A DNA stretch of 64,000 nt, taken from Gadus chalcogrammus. Taxonomy: Eukaryota; Chordata; Actinopteri; Gadiformes; Gadidae. This document shows, piece after piece, positions 1-38,582 of the stretch. Within the stretch, counting starts at the first letter, position 1. The number at the start of each line of letters is the position of its first letter. The notes beneath the pieces are model-generated. The model was not told the DNA's origin. It was given only the letters and a program-made list of their open reading frames with translations, and did no database searches. The stretch covers positions 8,986,698-9,050,697 of the forward strand of contig NC_079434.1 of assembly GCF_026213295.1 (NCBI RefSeq). Reading direction: 5' to 3'. Made by a program: the position numbers and the translations under genes.

Positions 1-1160
1 CGAGATCGTTCACGTGTATAAGGCCTTATCTGAGGAAACTGTATTGTGAGATACAGACAGATGAATAGATAGGGGAGTGGGTAGGATGTTTGACTCTAAC
101 CCTAACCCAAAAACTACTGGATTTGACCCCCAATGTCTGCAGCCTAACCTGTAGACATCATACAGCAAGAGGCTCCCTTGCGTACTAAATGCTCCATAAT
201 GACGTGGCTCTATAATGTCCAACTCCTAACTGCTCTTTTATTACCCGTCTCTGTATGCATTGTCTAACCCCTATCTTCTTGTTAAAGACATGTCTGTATA
301 ACCCCTTCACTTTGGATAAAAGCTTGTGCTCTATGACTACATTCTTAATATTGTTATCAGATTGCTTACTCTCGTGTATGTAATGCTCCATTAACTACCT
401 TTTGATTTGATTCTATAATTGTGGTTCTTATGTCTTTTGGCAGTAATCCAGTGTTTATGCCATTGAGTGAAATACCCAGCGAGAGTTTCCCAGCATGCTT
501 TGTGCTTAGGTTACACCCACCCCTGCCCATGTTCTCCTCCTTTCTGACCAAGATCGGCAAAATGACAGGTCTGGGTGATACTGTCCATTAACGGTAGTTC
601 TGTCTGTTGACATTTCAACTTATATCTTAGTACTTATTACCTACTTACTCAACTTGTTTATTCTTTTTATATGATTCATAGCTAAGGATTTAAGTCTGCA
701 GTCTTACATCAGTCCAACATCAGTCTTACATCAGTCTAAAGCTAAGTTGACCCTTTTTAACTTTTGTTTAAATGCGTTTGTTTGGTTTTACCATATAGAA
801 ATGGCAGTACCAGATGTTGACCTACAGTGGGCGCCATTTCATACAATTCTGATGAAAGGTTTGAGCGACTCCAGTAGTGGTGACGAGGCATTGGACCAGT
901 TGGACCGAGAATTTAAAGTGGTACCTCGACATTCACCTGCTATGACCTTAAAGAAAGCATTTCCCATAAATGACTATTCTTTACATTCTTGTTGGGGTAT
1001 AGGAGTGGCCATTTCACCTGCTTCATTTCACCTGTTTTATAACTCCTTAAAACTGCATTGGGGCGATCATCAGTCTGTAATGTATATCTATGAAGTCCCT
1101 CCTGTTTACCACTATCAAAGCATTCAGTTTTCCAAAGCTCTCTCTCTGTCTGCGTCACAG
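1..1160 (+). other. Intron of the MED1-like gene with an old SINE
   Basis: No exon of the MED1-like gene was recognised here. Positions 80-345 resemble a degraded tRNA-derived SINE: a GGATTTGACCCCC box-B-like motif near 117, the 'TGTCTGCAGCC' stretch typical of other SINE copies in this window, and a CTTTGGATAAAAGC tail motif near 310. The reading frame of the exon at 1161 stays open upstream to 747, but that stretch (for example GLSDSSSGDEALDQLDREF) does not match MED1. Confidence 0.5.
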
Positions 1161-2999
1161 TCCCTTCCCGGTGACCTCCAGCACCGCTACGTGCTCCCAG
1201 CCGCTGCGTGGGCGATGCCCGCCCTGATGGGCACCGTGGTGGGCAGCCTCCCCTTCTCTCGACCCGGCCACGTCCCCGACCTGCTGGAGGTCCTTCGCCA
1301 CCAGTGTGTCATCAACACCCTGTTGGCCAGCTGCCTCGCCCCCCAGACGGCTGGTCCACGTAAGGGGGGGGGGGGGGGCAGAGGGGGTATGAGCTCTGGG
1401 TGCAATGGTAAAGGACGTGCCGTTGTGTTGCTGGAGAGGTCATCACACAGGAAGATGATGTCATCGCATGTTATGATGGTAACGGTGGTGGTACTGCAAA
1501 ACATTATGGCGACAATTAAAATTTTTTTGAGAGATTGTCGTCGACAATAACAAATGAATATGTGGAAGATGAAGATTAATTCCAGAGTGACGGGACAAAT
1601 GGGTTTTGCAGGTAACCCCCATTTTATCTGTGTTTAAATAAATGATTTGCGTCGTTTGTATATTGCTGTTGTTTATCCTAAACATACAGGCGGCTCAGGA
1701 GTGGACCTGGTGTTTGAGATCCTCATGCAGTCGGAGACCAGCCTGGCCGTGACCTTCCAGAGACCAGACGTTGACTCTCTCGCTATCCGTAAGTGATTTG
1801 ATGGCCTTGGCGCCTTTACGGACAGCACAGTAAAGGGAAATATTAAAGAGAAACGGAGTGGCTTGTAACATAGTACCACAGGTGGGAAAGGGAACCTTTG
1901 GCCAGTATAAGGCATACTGCGGTTCATCAGTGGAGGGAGCGCTGTCTGTTTGACCAATTGGCCCCAAAGCTCAGTTGGGTAGAGGCCTCGAGGTTGGCGT
2001 CATACATATGCATCAGGGGCCCGCAGATGGGACCTTCTATTGGTTCACCACAGTCCATGGCAGTCAGGGTAGAGGGGGATGCAAGCAGAGGTTCTGGAAG
2101 GTTCTTTGTGTGTTTGCAGTGGTGGTGGAGATCCCGCTCTCTGGTGAACTGAGCTGTAGTCTGTTCACCGCCGGGACCAGAGAGGTCTCCCTGGAAGAGT
2201 ACACCTGCAGGGTCATCAACAGGTACGATGCTAAAGTGGTCCACCGCAAGAGGTCTGAGGTATCCTATGACGAGGACGCGGTCTAGTGGTTGGCGGGTCA
2301 CCTCATGACCTCACCGCTGCCTGCTCCTTAATGACATGTTCAGATTCACTGCAAGTCACTTGGGATAAAGCATCTGATAAAGGATTTAATAGTAATTGAA
2401 TGTAACTATTTACTTACAAAAAAATGGATGCACTAATTATTCCATACGTTTGTAGAGTCCAAACAAAACGTATTTGAATGACGTGAGTCGTTGTGGATGG
2501 GAGGATGCCCAGACTACACACGTATGCGCGCATGTACGCACACACACACCTCTCAACACGCACATCCATGTCAACTACCCAACCCAAGCTTTGCGTGTGC
2601 AGGTGCATGTCCATCCCAGTGACCATGAGGGCGCTCTGTGCTAAGCTGGAGAAGATCTCCTCTTCCTCTTCATCCTCCTCCTCCTCCTCATCGGTCCCTC
2701 CTCCCCCGGACCCCCTCCACACCCAGACAGGAGGTGACGGTGTCACTCCGTGTCCTACCCCATCCTCCTCCGAGACCCTCCTCGCGTCCTTGCCGCCGTA
2801 CTACAATTCCCACAATGCATTGGCACCAGAGGACGAGCATCCGGTGTACGGGTCAGACTATTTCACGGGTGCGACCTCCACACCGGAGCAGGTGGCTGAA
2901 GTTCCCATGACAACGTCACCCTGTGACGCGAGCGATGTACCCATGGGCGAGTACTCCAATTGGATGAGCACTGACTGCCCAATAGCAGAACTCATGTAA
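1161..2999 (+). CDS. MED1-like Mediator subunit, 3' part (last four exons)
   Basis: Mediator subunit 1 links nuclear receptors and other activators to RNA polymerase II. Four exons join in phase with GT-AG borders: 1161-1359, 1690-1788, 2120-2222 and 2603-2999 (TAA). Exon A carries SLPFSRPGHVPDLLEVLRHQ, like the hydrophobic/PGRVP/RHQ stretch of MED1; exon B has AVTFQRPDVDSLAI (MED1: FQHPVNDSL); exon C ends with VINR; exon D starts CMSIPVTMRAL, nearly identical to MED1, followed by a 12-serine tract and a short acidic tail. The protein ends about 130 residues after that motif, whereas true MED1 continues for some 1000 residues of Ser-rich and LxxLL sequence, so this is a short paralogue. A 15-base G run follows the first donor. 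Upstream exons lie left of the window or were not recognised. Exon phases (0, 1, 1, 2) all agree. Confidence in the family is high; the exact paralogue name is uncertain. Confidence 0.85.
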
Positions 3000-3230
3000 C
3001 GTAGCGTTGTGCTACGTTGGCTAACTAGGCACTCATTAAGAATGCTCATCTGCATAAATCTGCATATTTAAATACCACGATATTGAGGCAAACCTACATT
3101 ATTTTTTTATGATGTTTGCATTATGGACCGTGATAGATCCAAACTACTTTTGACATCACAATTTGAAGAGCTACTTTCTTTCTTGATTGATTGTCTTTTT
3201 GTTTCTGTGTTTTTTTCTCTTGTTTAAATT

Positions 3231-3236
3231 AATAAA
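3231..3236 (+). terminator. Poly(A) signal of the MED1-like gene
   Basis: AATAAA about 230 bases after the stop codon at 2999, preceded by T-rich sequence and followed by a T-rich stretch. It is the first canonical signal downstream of the stop. Confidence 0.55.
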
Positions 3237-3730
3237 AGATTAATTTTGTCTTATATTCTGCTTTTTTATTGCACGTCACGGATTGATAACGTGCGTCTTT
3301 AAGTTTGCAGGAGTAGACGTCATCGGTCGTCTATTCCACCTATGTAAACAAGCCGTAAACTGGTTATTACGTTGTCCTTGGCATCTGACCTCAATCAGAC
3401 AGCCAAGAGAGTTTGAATCTTTTTTGTGTAGTGTGTTCGAAGAGAAAGTCCATTTAAAAACTAAATAAAGAAGACTGGCCGCAATAGGGTGTCGATCTAT
3501 CACATTTTAGAGCACATTTTACTTTGTGGTAAGAAAAGCCTTTGGTATAAAAAAAAAAAACGTTCATATTGTGTTCAAAGGTGTGATTCCCGTTTCCCTT
3601 GTTAATACGTGATGGTTGTCAGTGTCACTATTGGTTCACATTTAAACAATAAGGAAACCTTTAATTGATCTTGTCTTGGTTGTTGTATTTTTTGACAATT
3701 CAAGTCAGAACTGTCAAACTGAAACGTTTA

Positions 3731-3761
3731 TCACACACACATACACACACACACACACACA
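3731..3761. repeat. (CA)n microsatellite
   Basis: Short CA tract with one TA interruption, just upstream of the fbxl7 5' region. Confidence 0.95.
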
Positions 3762-3799
3762 TTGCTTTTCTGCTCATCGCAGTGATTTAGTCCTTCAAT

Positions 3800-4298
3800 T
3801 CTACTGGTGGTTGTGCAGTTTGGATCTCGTGTGCAGTTTGCTCTGAACGCTCTAGTCTTCTCCACCCTGGTCTGCGGTCTCTTTAAATCCAGATCCTCCG
3901 GACCAGCGCTGTGCGTGTTGCAGACGCTCGCTCGGCTTGGCAGCTCCCACTGCCGAGCGCTCAACCTGATCCACAGCTGCTTGCCATCTACGGCGGGCTG
4001 AAAAAGTTTTCGAAAAGGAGACACGCGAATCTGGATACATCCGAAACAATGCGGGGCCGAGGATGTAGCACAGTGCGGGCGAGACTCCGTCGCTTCGGGT
4101 CCTCGCAGGAGCGTGGATGTTGAGTTTGCGTCATGTTCAGCCGTGCTGCGATCATGCAACATCTGGATTAACTATCGGGGGGAGTCGGCGGCCCAGGAAC
4201 AGAAGCCCGCTCCGTGCAAGGCTCGTCCGGTTCCTTGGCGAAAACAATTGCCCGCTGTGGATATTGACTCGTTTTTAATAGATTATGTATTCTTTAAG
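3800..4298 (+). promoter_or_regulatory. fbxl7: Probable fbxl7 promoter / 5' UTR
   Basis: This stretch is GC- and CpG-richer than its flanks and ends directly at the fbxl7 start codon (4299). No TATA box was seen, so a CpG-type promoter is the likely arrangement. The frame upstream of the ATG is open from 4113 but has no in-frame ATG before 4299, so the family N-terminus MGANNGKQYGSE is the start. The transcription start cannot be placed from sequence alone. Confidence 0.45.
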
Positions 4299-32336
<28,038 letters not shown>

Positions 32337-32707
32337 GTGCGACGGTGGTGAAAGGGTTCTGGGTTCTGGGTTCGAGTCCCTGCCCCCCCTTCTGACAAGT
32401 GGATGTTTTTTTTTCAACTCCTGCTTCGCGGTGGCGTTAGCTTAGCCGCGCCGCCCGGACTGGTTGGACACAAGGTGTGCAATTCTTCCTCCCCGCGTGG
32501 TAGATGATGGTGAGGATGAGGATGATGATGATGATTATAAAGTCAGTTTTTTTTAATAATTTTACAAATACTTCTAAAGAATGTATTTAACATATTTATC
32601 TGTTCAAAGGTAAAGACATGCAAGTATAAGCAATCACGTTAGCATTTTTCAGTCACGTTAGCATTCGGTTCCGATGTGTCACCTGTTCTAAACCAATGCT
32701 ACTAATG
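32337..32707 (+). other. fbxl7: fbxl7 3' UTR
   Basis: Sequence after the fbxl7 stop. It starts with a short SINE-like scrap (GGTTCTGGGTTCGAGTCCCT at about 32358), then a GATGAT run and AT-rich sequence. No canonical AATAAA was found before the transposon at 32708; ATTATAAA near 32534 or AATAAA at 32910 inside that transposon might serve instead. Confidence 0.5.
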
Positions 32708-33139
32708 GCGCGTTTCCACCGGCGGGTGCTATCGGCCAATGATTAGTTCCGGTAATGTAGGTGCGGTTAGGCGCAGCTCAGTTACGGCTCGCTTGTCCAC
32801 CGCCAACAGTACCTTTATGGTAGGGTTGGGTTTTACGCCGGACGGCGTTAGCCGCGGCAGCTACGTAAGCATCCTGACCTCATAGCAGCCCGAAACAGTG
32901 TAACCTGCTAATAAATCCAATGAAAAAGAACAACGCGACAAAATAAACTAAGAGCAACAATGTAGGATGTCCAAGAAGAAGGCCAAACTTTTGCGCACCA
33001 TTTTCTTCAATAAACAAAGCTTTCGCCGTTGTCCAGAATTATCTTGCGGGTACTGTGTTTTTTGCTGTTGTTTTATCTGTCACCCGAAAGTGACGATTCT
33101 GTTGACCAATCATCGCTTGGTACCCCAACAGAGGTAAAC

Positions 33140-33650
33140 TGGGTAGCCCCGCCCATTCTGCCGTTGATTTGAGTTTGCCCTGCACAAGGGTCCAATAGTA
33201 TCCATCTGCGTCCTGCAAGACGGAGGCGTAACTTGTAGTAGGCGTAACATGTAGTAGGAGGCGTGTCTAGTACTTTTCTAAATCGCGGAAGTCATCAGTA
33301 TGTAGCAGTGGTGCGTGGGTACATAAATGAGCACAACTCTGACCTCAAATATTAGGCCTTATATAAAAATAATGCACCTGACTTTAGAACATTTTGATTT
33401 AGATTTAGAAAAGTACAAGACATGCCTCCTCCTACTACAAGTTACGCTCATTACAAGTTACTCCTCCATCTTGCAGGACGCAGACAGACCCTACTCCAAG
33501 GGTCTGGAGAAGAGCAATACATTTCTTGGCATACACTTGGCCCGTTGATCACGCCTCTTGTGCTGACGCAAATGACAGCAGCTTCCCCAGACCCACATGC
33601 AATCTATGATTGAGCTTGGTCTGGCAACAGCCAGGCTACAACGGAGGAGT
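33140..33650 (+). repeat. Dispersed repeat, copy 1, split by a foldback
   Basis: Shares GGTAGCCCCGCCCATTCTGC..CTGCACAAGGGTC, AGAAGAGCAATACATTTCTT and GGCCCGTTGATCACGCCTCT with positions 41366-41682. In this copy the foldback at 33194-33500 lies between the first and second shared blocks. Confidence 0.75.
33194..33500. mobile_element. Foldback repeat, copy 1
   Basis: The arms TCTGCGTCCTGCAAGACGGA (left) and its near complement (right, about 33465-33487) enclose shorter copies of GGAGGCGTAACTTGTAGTAG on both arms. No coding capacity. Confidence 0.7.
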
Positions 33651-33710
33651 ACTGAGAGATAAGTAGGGCTAATCACGGCTAAGTCCGGACCCCGCCCACT
33701 TTTAGCGGTG

Positions 33711-34165
33711 GAAACCAATAGTATCTGTCTGCGTCCTGCAAGACGGAGGCGTAACTTGTAGTAGGAGGCGTAACTTGTACTAGGAGGCGTAACTTGTTAT
33801 TTTCTAAATCGCGTCCACGCAAGATCTTTCTCTTTTCGCGGTAAATAAAAAGCGTTGTAAATCACGGTTCACACGAGATCTTCATTGAAGTCGGATCTTC
33901 CGATATTCATGACGGTAAGTCAATTTAAGGCCTAATATTTGAGGTCCGAGTTGCGGTCATTTATGTACCCGCGCACCACTGCTACATACAGATCACTTCC
34001 GCGATTTAGAAAAGTACTAGACACGCCTCCCACTACAAGTTACGCCTCCGACTACATGTTACGCCTCCTAGTGCAAGTTACGCGTCCTCCGTCTACAAGT
34101 TACGCCTCCTACTACAAGTTACGCCTCCGTCTTGCGGGACGCAGACAGACCCAACTCGTGGAAAC
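33711..34165. mobile_element. Foldback repeat, copy 2
   Basis: Starts TATCTGTCTGCGTCCTGCAA and ends with its complement near 34135-34160. Each arm carries three to five tandem copies of a ~19-base unit (GGAGGCGTAACTTGTAGTA). A block at 33925-34030 is the inverse of 33245-33360 (TACATAAATGAGCACAACTC against GGTCATTTATGTACC), so the two foldbacks also pair with each other. Confidence 0.7.
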
Positions 34166-34249
34166 GCGAACCATTCCGCACCTTTTCATAATTAACCGAA
34201 CCACAACCGCTGATGGAAACGCGCAATAAATGTAGCACCTGGTACAGAT

Positions 34250-35266
34250 TCGCAATTTATGCATTTAAATATTTTATGTTTTGTTTCATGTCGATTTTTT
34301 TTACTGCACATCGCCATCAACCCCTCCAATAATAATCATGATATTCTTCATTATTCATATCTGCACCTATTTATAATAAACCACTAAAATACTTAATAAT
34401 CCAAACAGCAACAAGAGGGAACTGCCAATGTTATATCCCCCCCCCCCCTTTGCTCTCTGCAAGTACTACAAGTATGACTTCTGTTCACGATGCACGGTGC
34501 AAAAGCACTTTTAAAGCGATTTACAACGGACTTCCACTCTACCCATTAAGCTTAGTTAAATCACGGTTGCCACGACGACAGCGACGACGAAGAAGATAAT
34601 GTCAGAGGAAGAGCGGAGGACGGATGGACGGACAGAGGCGATGACCGCTATCAAAGGGAACACTCTCTGAGACTTTTGTTCATTAAAATGACCAGGAACC
34701 CGTTGCTGCTATAATTGCACCAATAAAAAACGAAAACTTTGAAACACATCTTTTTGTTTAGGTTTTCAATTACTTACAATTACATTTAGTCATTCAGCAG
34801 ACACATTTTCATCCAAAACGATAATTAGGCTGACATCAATCAAAGCGTGCAATCAAAATATCGAGAAGATAGCAGTTAGTAGAGCTAACTATTGGCTATA
34901 ACAGCTGTTAGTAGTAGCTATAATAGTAGATAGTAGTAGGTAACTGGTAGTAGCTATAATAGTAGTGAGTAGTAGATACCTAGAAAGTAGCTTACTAGTA
35001 GTGGCTATAAAAGTGGATATAATAAGTAATAATAGTAGGGTAGATAGAGAGTAGTGGCTATGATATTAGCTGGTAGTACATTTAATTATTAATAGAAACT
35101 GTATAGTTTCTAGTGGCCGCAATTAAATAGTTAGTAATTCCAAAAAATTAAAATCAAATGAGATGAATGGCTTGTAATGTGTATATTCCTAATATGAAAC
35201 TATTACAATTAACAATTTGACACAATTGAATTATAATTGATCGATAAATTCATCACACTTACTGGA
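34250..35266 (+). repeat. Left arm of a large inverted repeat
   Basis: AGATTCGCAATTTATGCATT (34248 on) and the GTTAGTAGTAGCTATAATAG block (34900 on) recur in reverse at 43250-43755. A ~440-base stretch (34431-34870) is present only in this arm. The arm is interrupted at its right end by the long-TIR element. Confidence 0.75.
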
Positions 35267-35272
35267 CAGCTG

Positions 35273-36614
35273 TATGGAAGCATATATGTAGCAAAATTCA
35301 AATGGCAATGCAATTTGCAATTTGCAATTCAATAAGTAATTACGTTATGCAATTGACAATGCATTATGCAATTTCATAATGTAATTTGTAAATACGTTAT
35401 TCAAAGTGTATTTTAAAATGCAAAGTGACGATGCAATCCTCAATTAAATTTGCAAAAGTTATAACAATAAAAATACAATAACATTTTGTCAAATTCTTTG
35501 AGTTCCTTTATTGAAATTGAAAAGCTATAGCGTCCCCGTGATTGCAATCCACTTCGCCACGCTCCGTGTGTTGCGATATTCAAATGACATTTCAATCCGC
35601 AAAACGGAATCCAAAACGGAATCCAAAGAGGAATCCAAAAAGTCAATATGCAAAGTGGCAAACGTATCAGCCACCAGCGGGAACTACGTCACTTTCTATT
35701 GTGTCAGACTGTTTTATGTGTGGGGGGAGGGAGTTCCAGAGCCTGGGTGCTGAACAGCTGAATGACCGGGCACCCATTCGTAATGAGTCGTGATGTGGGG
35801 ATAAATAGTAGTCCAGCAGAGGTTGAGCGGAGGGAGCGGGAGGGAGTGTATTCTTGGAGGAGGTCGCAGAGGTAACTGGGGGCTAGGTTGTGGAGAGCTT
35901 TGTAGGTGAGGAGTGGGTGGAGACGGTGGGTCTCCCGACCCTATGTTTCGCACCCAGTGCCTGTAGCACTTTGGAAATCTTTGTGTTTACCACACTGGTG
36001 TCAAAACGTACCCGTGAGGATAAGTCGTCTATCCTATCTCCCAGAACACGCACTCTATCTACTGCATCTGTGTCTTCAACACGATTGTTCTCCACATCAT
36101 CGGCCAAACTTCGGAGCGTATCAATAATCACCATTGGTGACCATGTACCTGACACATACGAACTAGAAGTGAACAAGGAAATTACGAGCAAGTGACGTAG
36201 TTCCCGCCCAGACGCTGATTGGCTGATACGTTTGCCACTTTGCATATTGACTTTTTGGATTCCTCTTTGGATTCCCTCTTTGGATTCCGTTTTGGATTCC
36301 GTTTTGCGGATTGAAATGTCATTTGAATATCGCAACACACGGAGCGTGGCGAAGTGGATTGCAATCACGGGGACGCTATAGCTTTTCAATTTGTATAAAG
36401 GAACTCAAAGAATTTGACAAAATGTTATTCTATTTGTATTGTTAGAACTTTTGCAAATTTAATTGAGGATTGCATTGTCACTTTGCATTTTAAAATACAC
36501 TTTGAATAACGTATTTACAAATTACATTATACAATTGCATAATGCATTGTCAAATGCATAATGGAATTCCAAATTGCATTGCCATTTGAATTTTGCTACA
36601 TATATGCTTCCATA
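35273..36614. mobile_element. 1.34-kb DNA element with ~420-bp terminal inverted repeats
   Basis: The left repeat (35273-35694) starts TATGGAAGCATATATGTAGC and the right one (36191-36614) ends with its complement; they remain alignable over about 420 bases with few changes, including the repeated GGAATCCAAAACGGAATCC blocks. CAGCTG flanks both ends (35267-35272 and 36615-36620). The same flanking sequence without insertion, ACAGCTGGGTCGAATATTGT, exists in reverse near 43250, so the element boundaries are supported by an empty site. Superfamily not recognised; the very long repeats recall MULE-like or other foldback elements. Confidence 0.85.
35883..36185 (-). CDS. Unrecognised frame inside the long-TIR element
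   Basis: The minus-strand frame between the two terminal repeats reads through about 100 codons. The middle part (LADDVENNRVEDTDAVDRVR, RIDDLSSRVRFD) is hydrophilic and looks like a coiled coil. It shares no motif I know. The open frame extends into the right terminal repeat up to 36389, which encodes the KTESK repeats produced by GGAATCC units; that part is probably not protein-coding. It may be a captured exon or a piece of an element protein. Weak evidence. Confidence 0.25.
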   Translation of the reverse strand, partial: VISLFTSSSYVSGTWSPMVIIDTLRSLADDVENNRVEDTDAVDRVRVLGDRIDDLSSRVRFDTSVVNTKISKVLQALGAKHRVGRPTVSTHSSPTKLSTT

Positions 36615-36649
36615 CAGCTGGGTCAAATATTGTCCTTAATAATAACCAT

Positions 36650-36760
36650 GTGTTAAGGTTCTGGGTTTGAACCCCATGTCTGCAGCCCACCTTTAGGCCT
36701 CCTTGAGCAAAATGCCACAACCACTACCTGCTCTTTAATAACACGTATCAGAATTCACTC
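36650..36760 (+). mobile_element. tRNA-derived SINE fragment
   Basis: GGTTCTGGGTTTGAACCCC then ATGTCTGCAGCCCACC and CTGCTCTTTAATAACACG, the same pattern as the other SINEs in the window. Confidence 0.5.
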
Positions 36761-37713
36761 CAGAAATGGTCCCTATGGGAGAAATGGCCCCGAATTTTTG
36801 AAGACCTGTTTACCGGGAATACAACTATTGTAAAAAAAAAAAAAAAAAACTTTTTGCAATCAGGGGATGAGATTTTACCAATCCAATATAATAATACATA
36901 AACCCTAGAATAACAATAGGTAACCACAGACACTTTGTGGATACCTAATAATCATGACAGGAGTGCAGTTTAGTTTAGTGTTGGGGTTGTTTCAAACATC
37001 TTTCATCAAGTTCTATGACTGATATCACAGGTTCAGGCTAACACGCTGCATTAGTGTAATCACTGTAACATGATTTTCGCTTAATTACAGCAATCACAGC
37101 AACATTTGTTCATTTAGGCACCACGACACTGACTGTATGCACGGTTTGATTATGAATAAACTCGCCAGCAATCTTAATTGTGACAGGACAGGAGGAGGGG
37201 CTGAGTAGGACTGCAATGACCTGCAAAGCCAGCTTTGCACACACTGGGTATGAAAACATCTCAACAACATTTACTCTACGCATCATTGATGCCCTTATGG
37301 CCTACACAATATTGACAGGAAGTTTGATGGACAGCTTCGTGAACCGGGCCCACCTCCTCAAATGGTTAACTGTGGGCATCGGGGTTTGAACCCAGAAACT
37401 TTCTGCTTGGAGACAGACACCAACAACGATACTATCCCAATCGGTTTTCTTGTTTGTTGAGTTCAGTTTAATTTCACACACACAGCAAACCCAAGTGAGT
37501 TTAGCCCATGTGATCTGGGAAGACGATAAAGGAAAGAACTTTGGCCATCTGATCGAGAGGATGTGTGTAAAACGAGTAGGCCGGAATGTACCCTATAGGT
37601 ACATGCATTTTTATGTACCTGTAATCACTCATTACTTTCACTACTTCTTTGTAGACCTCAGCCCAAACGAAGAAGAACGGACGTTACAATTTTTTTCTTA
37701 AACACTAAACTCA

Positions 37714-38160
37714 GCAGACATTCACCGCATAGCAGACATTCACCTCCCTGCAGATATCAGGACTGCAGAGTCCTCACCAGCCTCCGCAAGAGGCTCAAGA
37801 CTTAGAGTTCAGAGTTCACCTGGACTCTGCGTAGCCTCCCTCTTTACGCACCAATGCCTTTCATCCCTTACTCTCCTAAAAACACCCCTCTAACGCACGT
37901 ACGTTTGTACGTCCTGCCCCTTAATGAATGCACTTATTGTGTGTTGTACATCCTGGAATTTAAAATGGTACTTAACATCGTGGAGCATCTTATCCTAGCT
38001 ATCTTTGTAGTATACAGGGAATGGGTAACCCTATTAATTGTATGTGCTTGGCACTTGTTGTATGAACTGTGCCGTACTAAGAGTGATATATTTTTGCTTC
38101 TCTTTCCGCTGACAAATTGTGAGTCGCTTTGGATCAAATTGGATAGAAAATAAAAACAAT
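37714..38160 (+). mobile_element. LINE 3' end, copy A
   Basis: Degraded C-terminal LINE coding (ATAGCAGACATTCACCTCCC, frame of the ...RLK(T)... type) followed by a 3' UTR with GTCGCTTTGGATCAAATTGG. The same insertion is present in copies B and C at the same place next to the UBAN exon, so it predates the duplications. Confidence 0.7.
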
Positions 38161-38582
38161 TAACAGCATCCTTTTTTGGGTTTGCAATGAGCAGTTGCGA
38201 TTTGAGAGTCTGTTGGGGCCCTAGGCAAAAACTCCTAGGGGGCCCCTCCAACCAATGTTCATCACCATTATGTTATAAATAATCTGACCAAAACAGTATT
38301 AAGGCCAGTGTTCATCCATACATAAAGTATTTATTTAGCAAATGCAGTTTTACATGCCATGGCTAGTGCAAATGCTGCTCAAAAGGTATTGAATATGCAA
38401 CCCACTGAAAAAGAGTCTGTGTTCACATCAATTAGTTAGCACTATATTAATACAAATATAGAAGAATACAACTGCATACCTGTACCAGTATAAAATGCAC
38501 ACCTAACAGAGGTGTGAAGTGACAGCAAGCAAACTGAAATTGCTGTTCAATTGCATGTGATGGGCAAATGCTTGCCCTAGCT

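Larger units (their letters stand above)
32708..34224. mobile_element. Terminal-inverted-repeat element holding nested foldbacks
   Basis: The left end GGCGCGTTTCCACCGGCGG and the right end CCGCTGATGGAAACGCGC are imperfect inverted repeats, with TAA next to each end (CTAATGGCGCG... and ...GCGCAATAAATG). A 3-base TAA/TWA target would suit PIF-Harbinger, but the superfamily is not proven. No transposase frame is left. Two foldback repeats lie inside it. Confidence 0.6.

Noticed and set aside
97..109. Telomere-like CTAACCCTAACCC
   Set aside because: Only two units inside a SINE-like stretch, no array; a chance or SINE-derived match.
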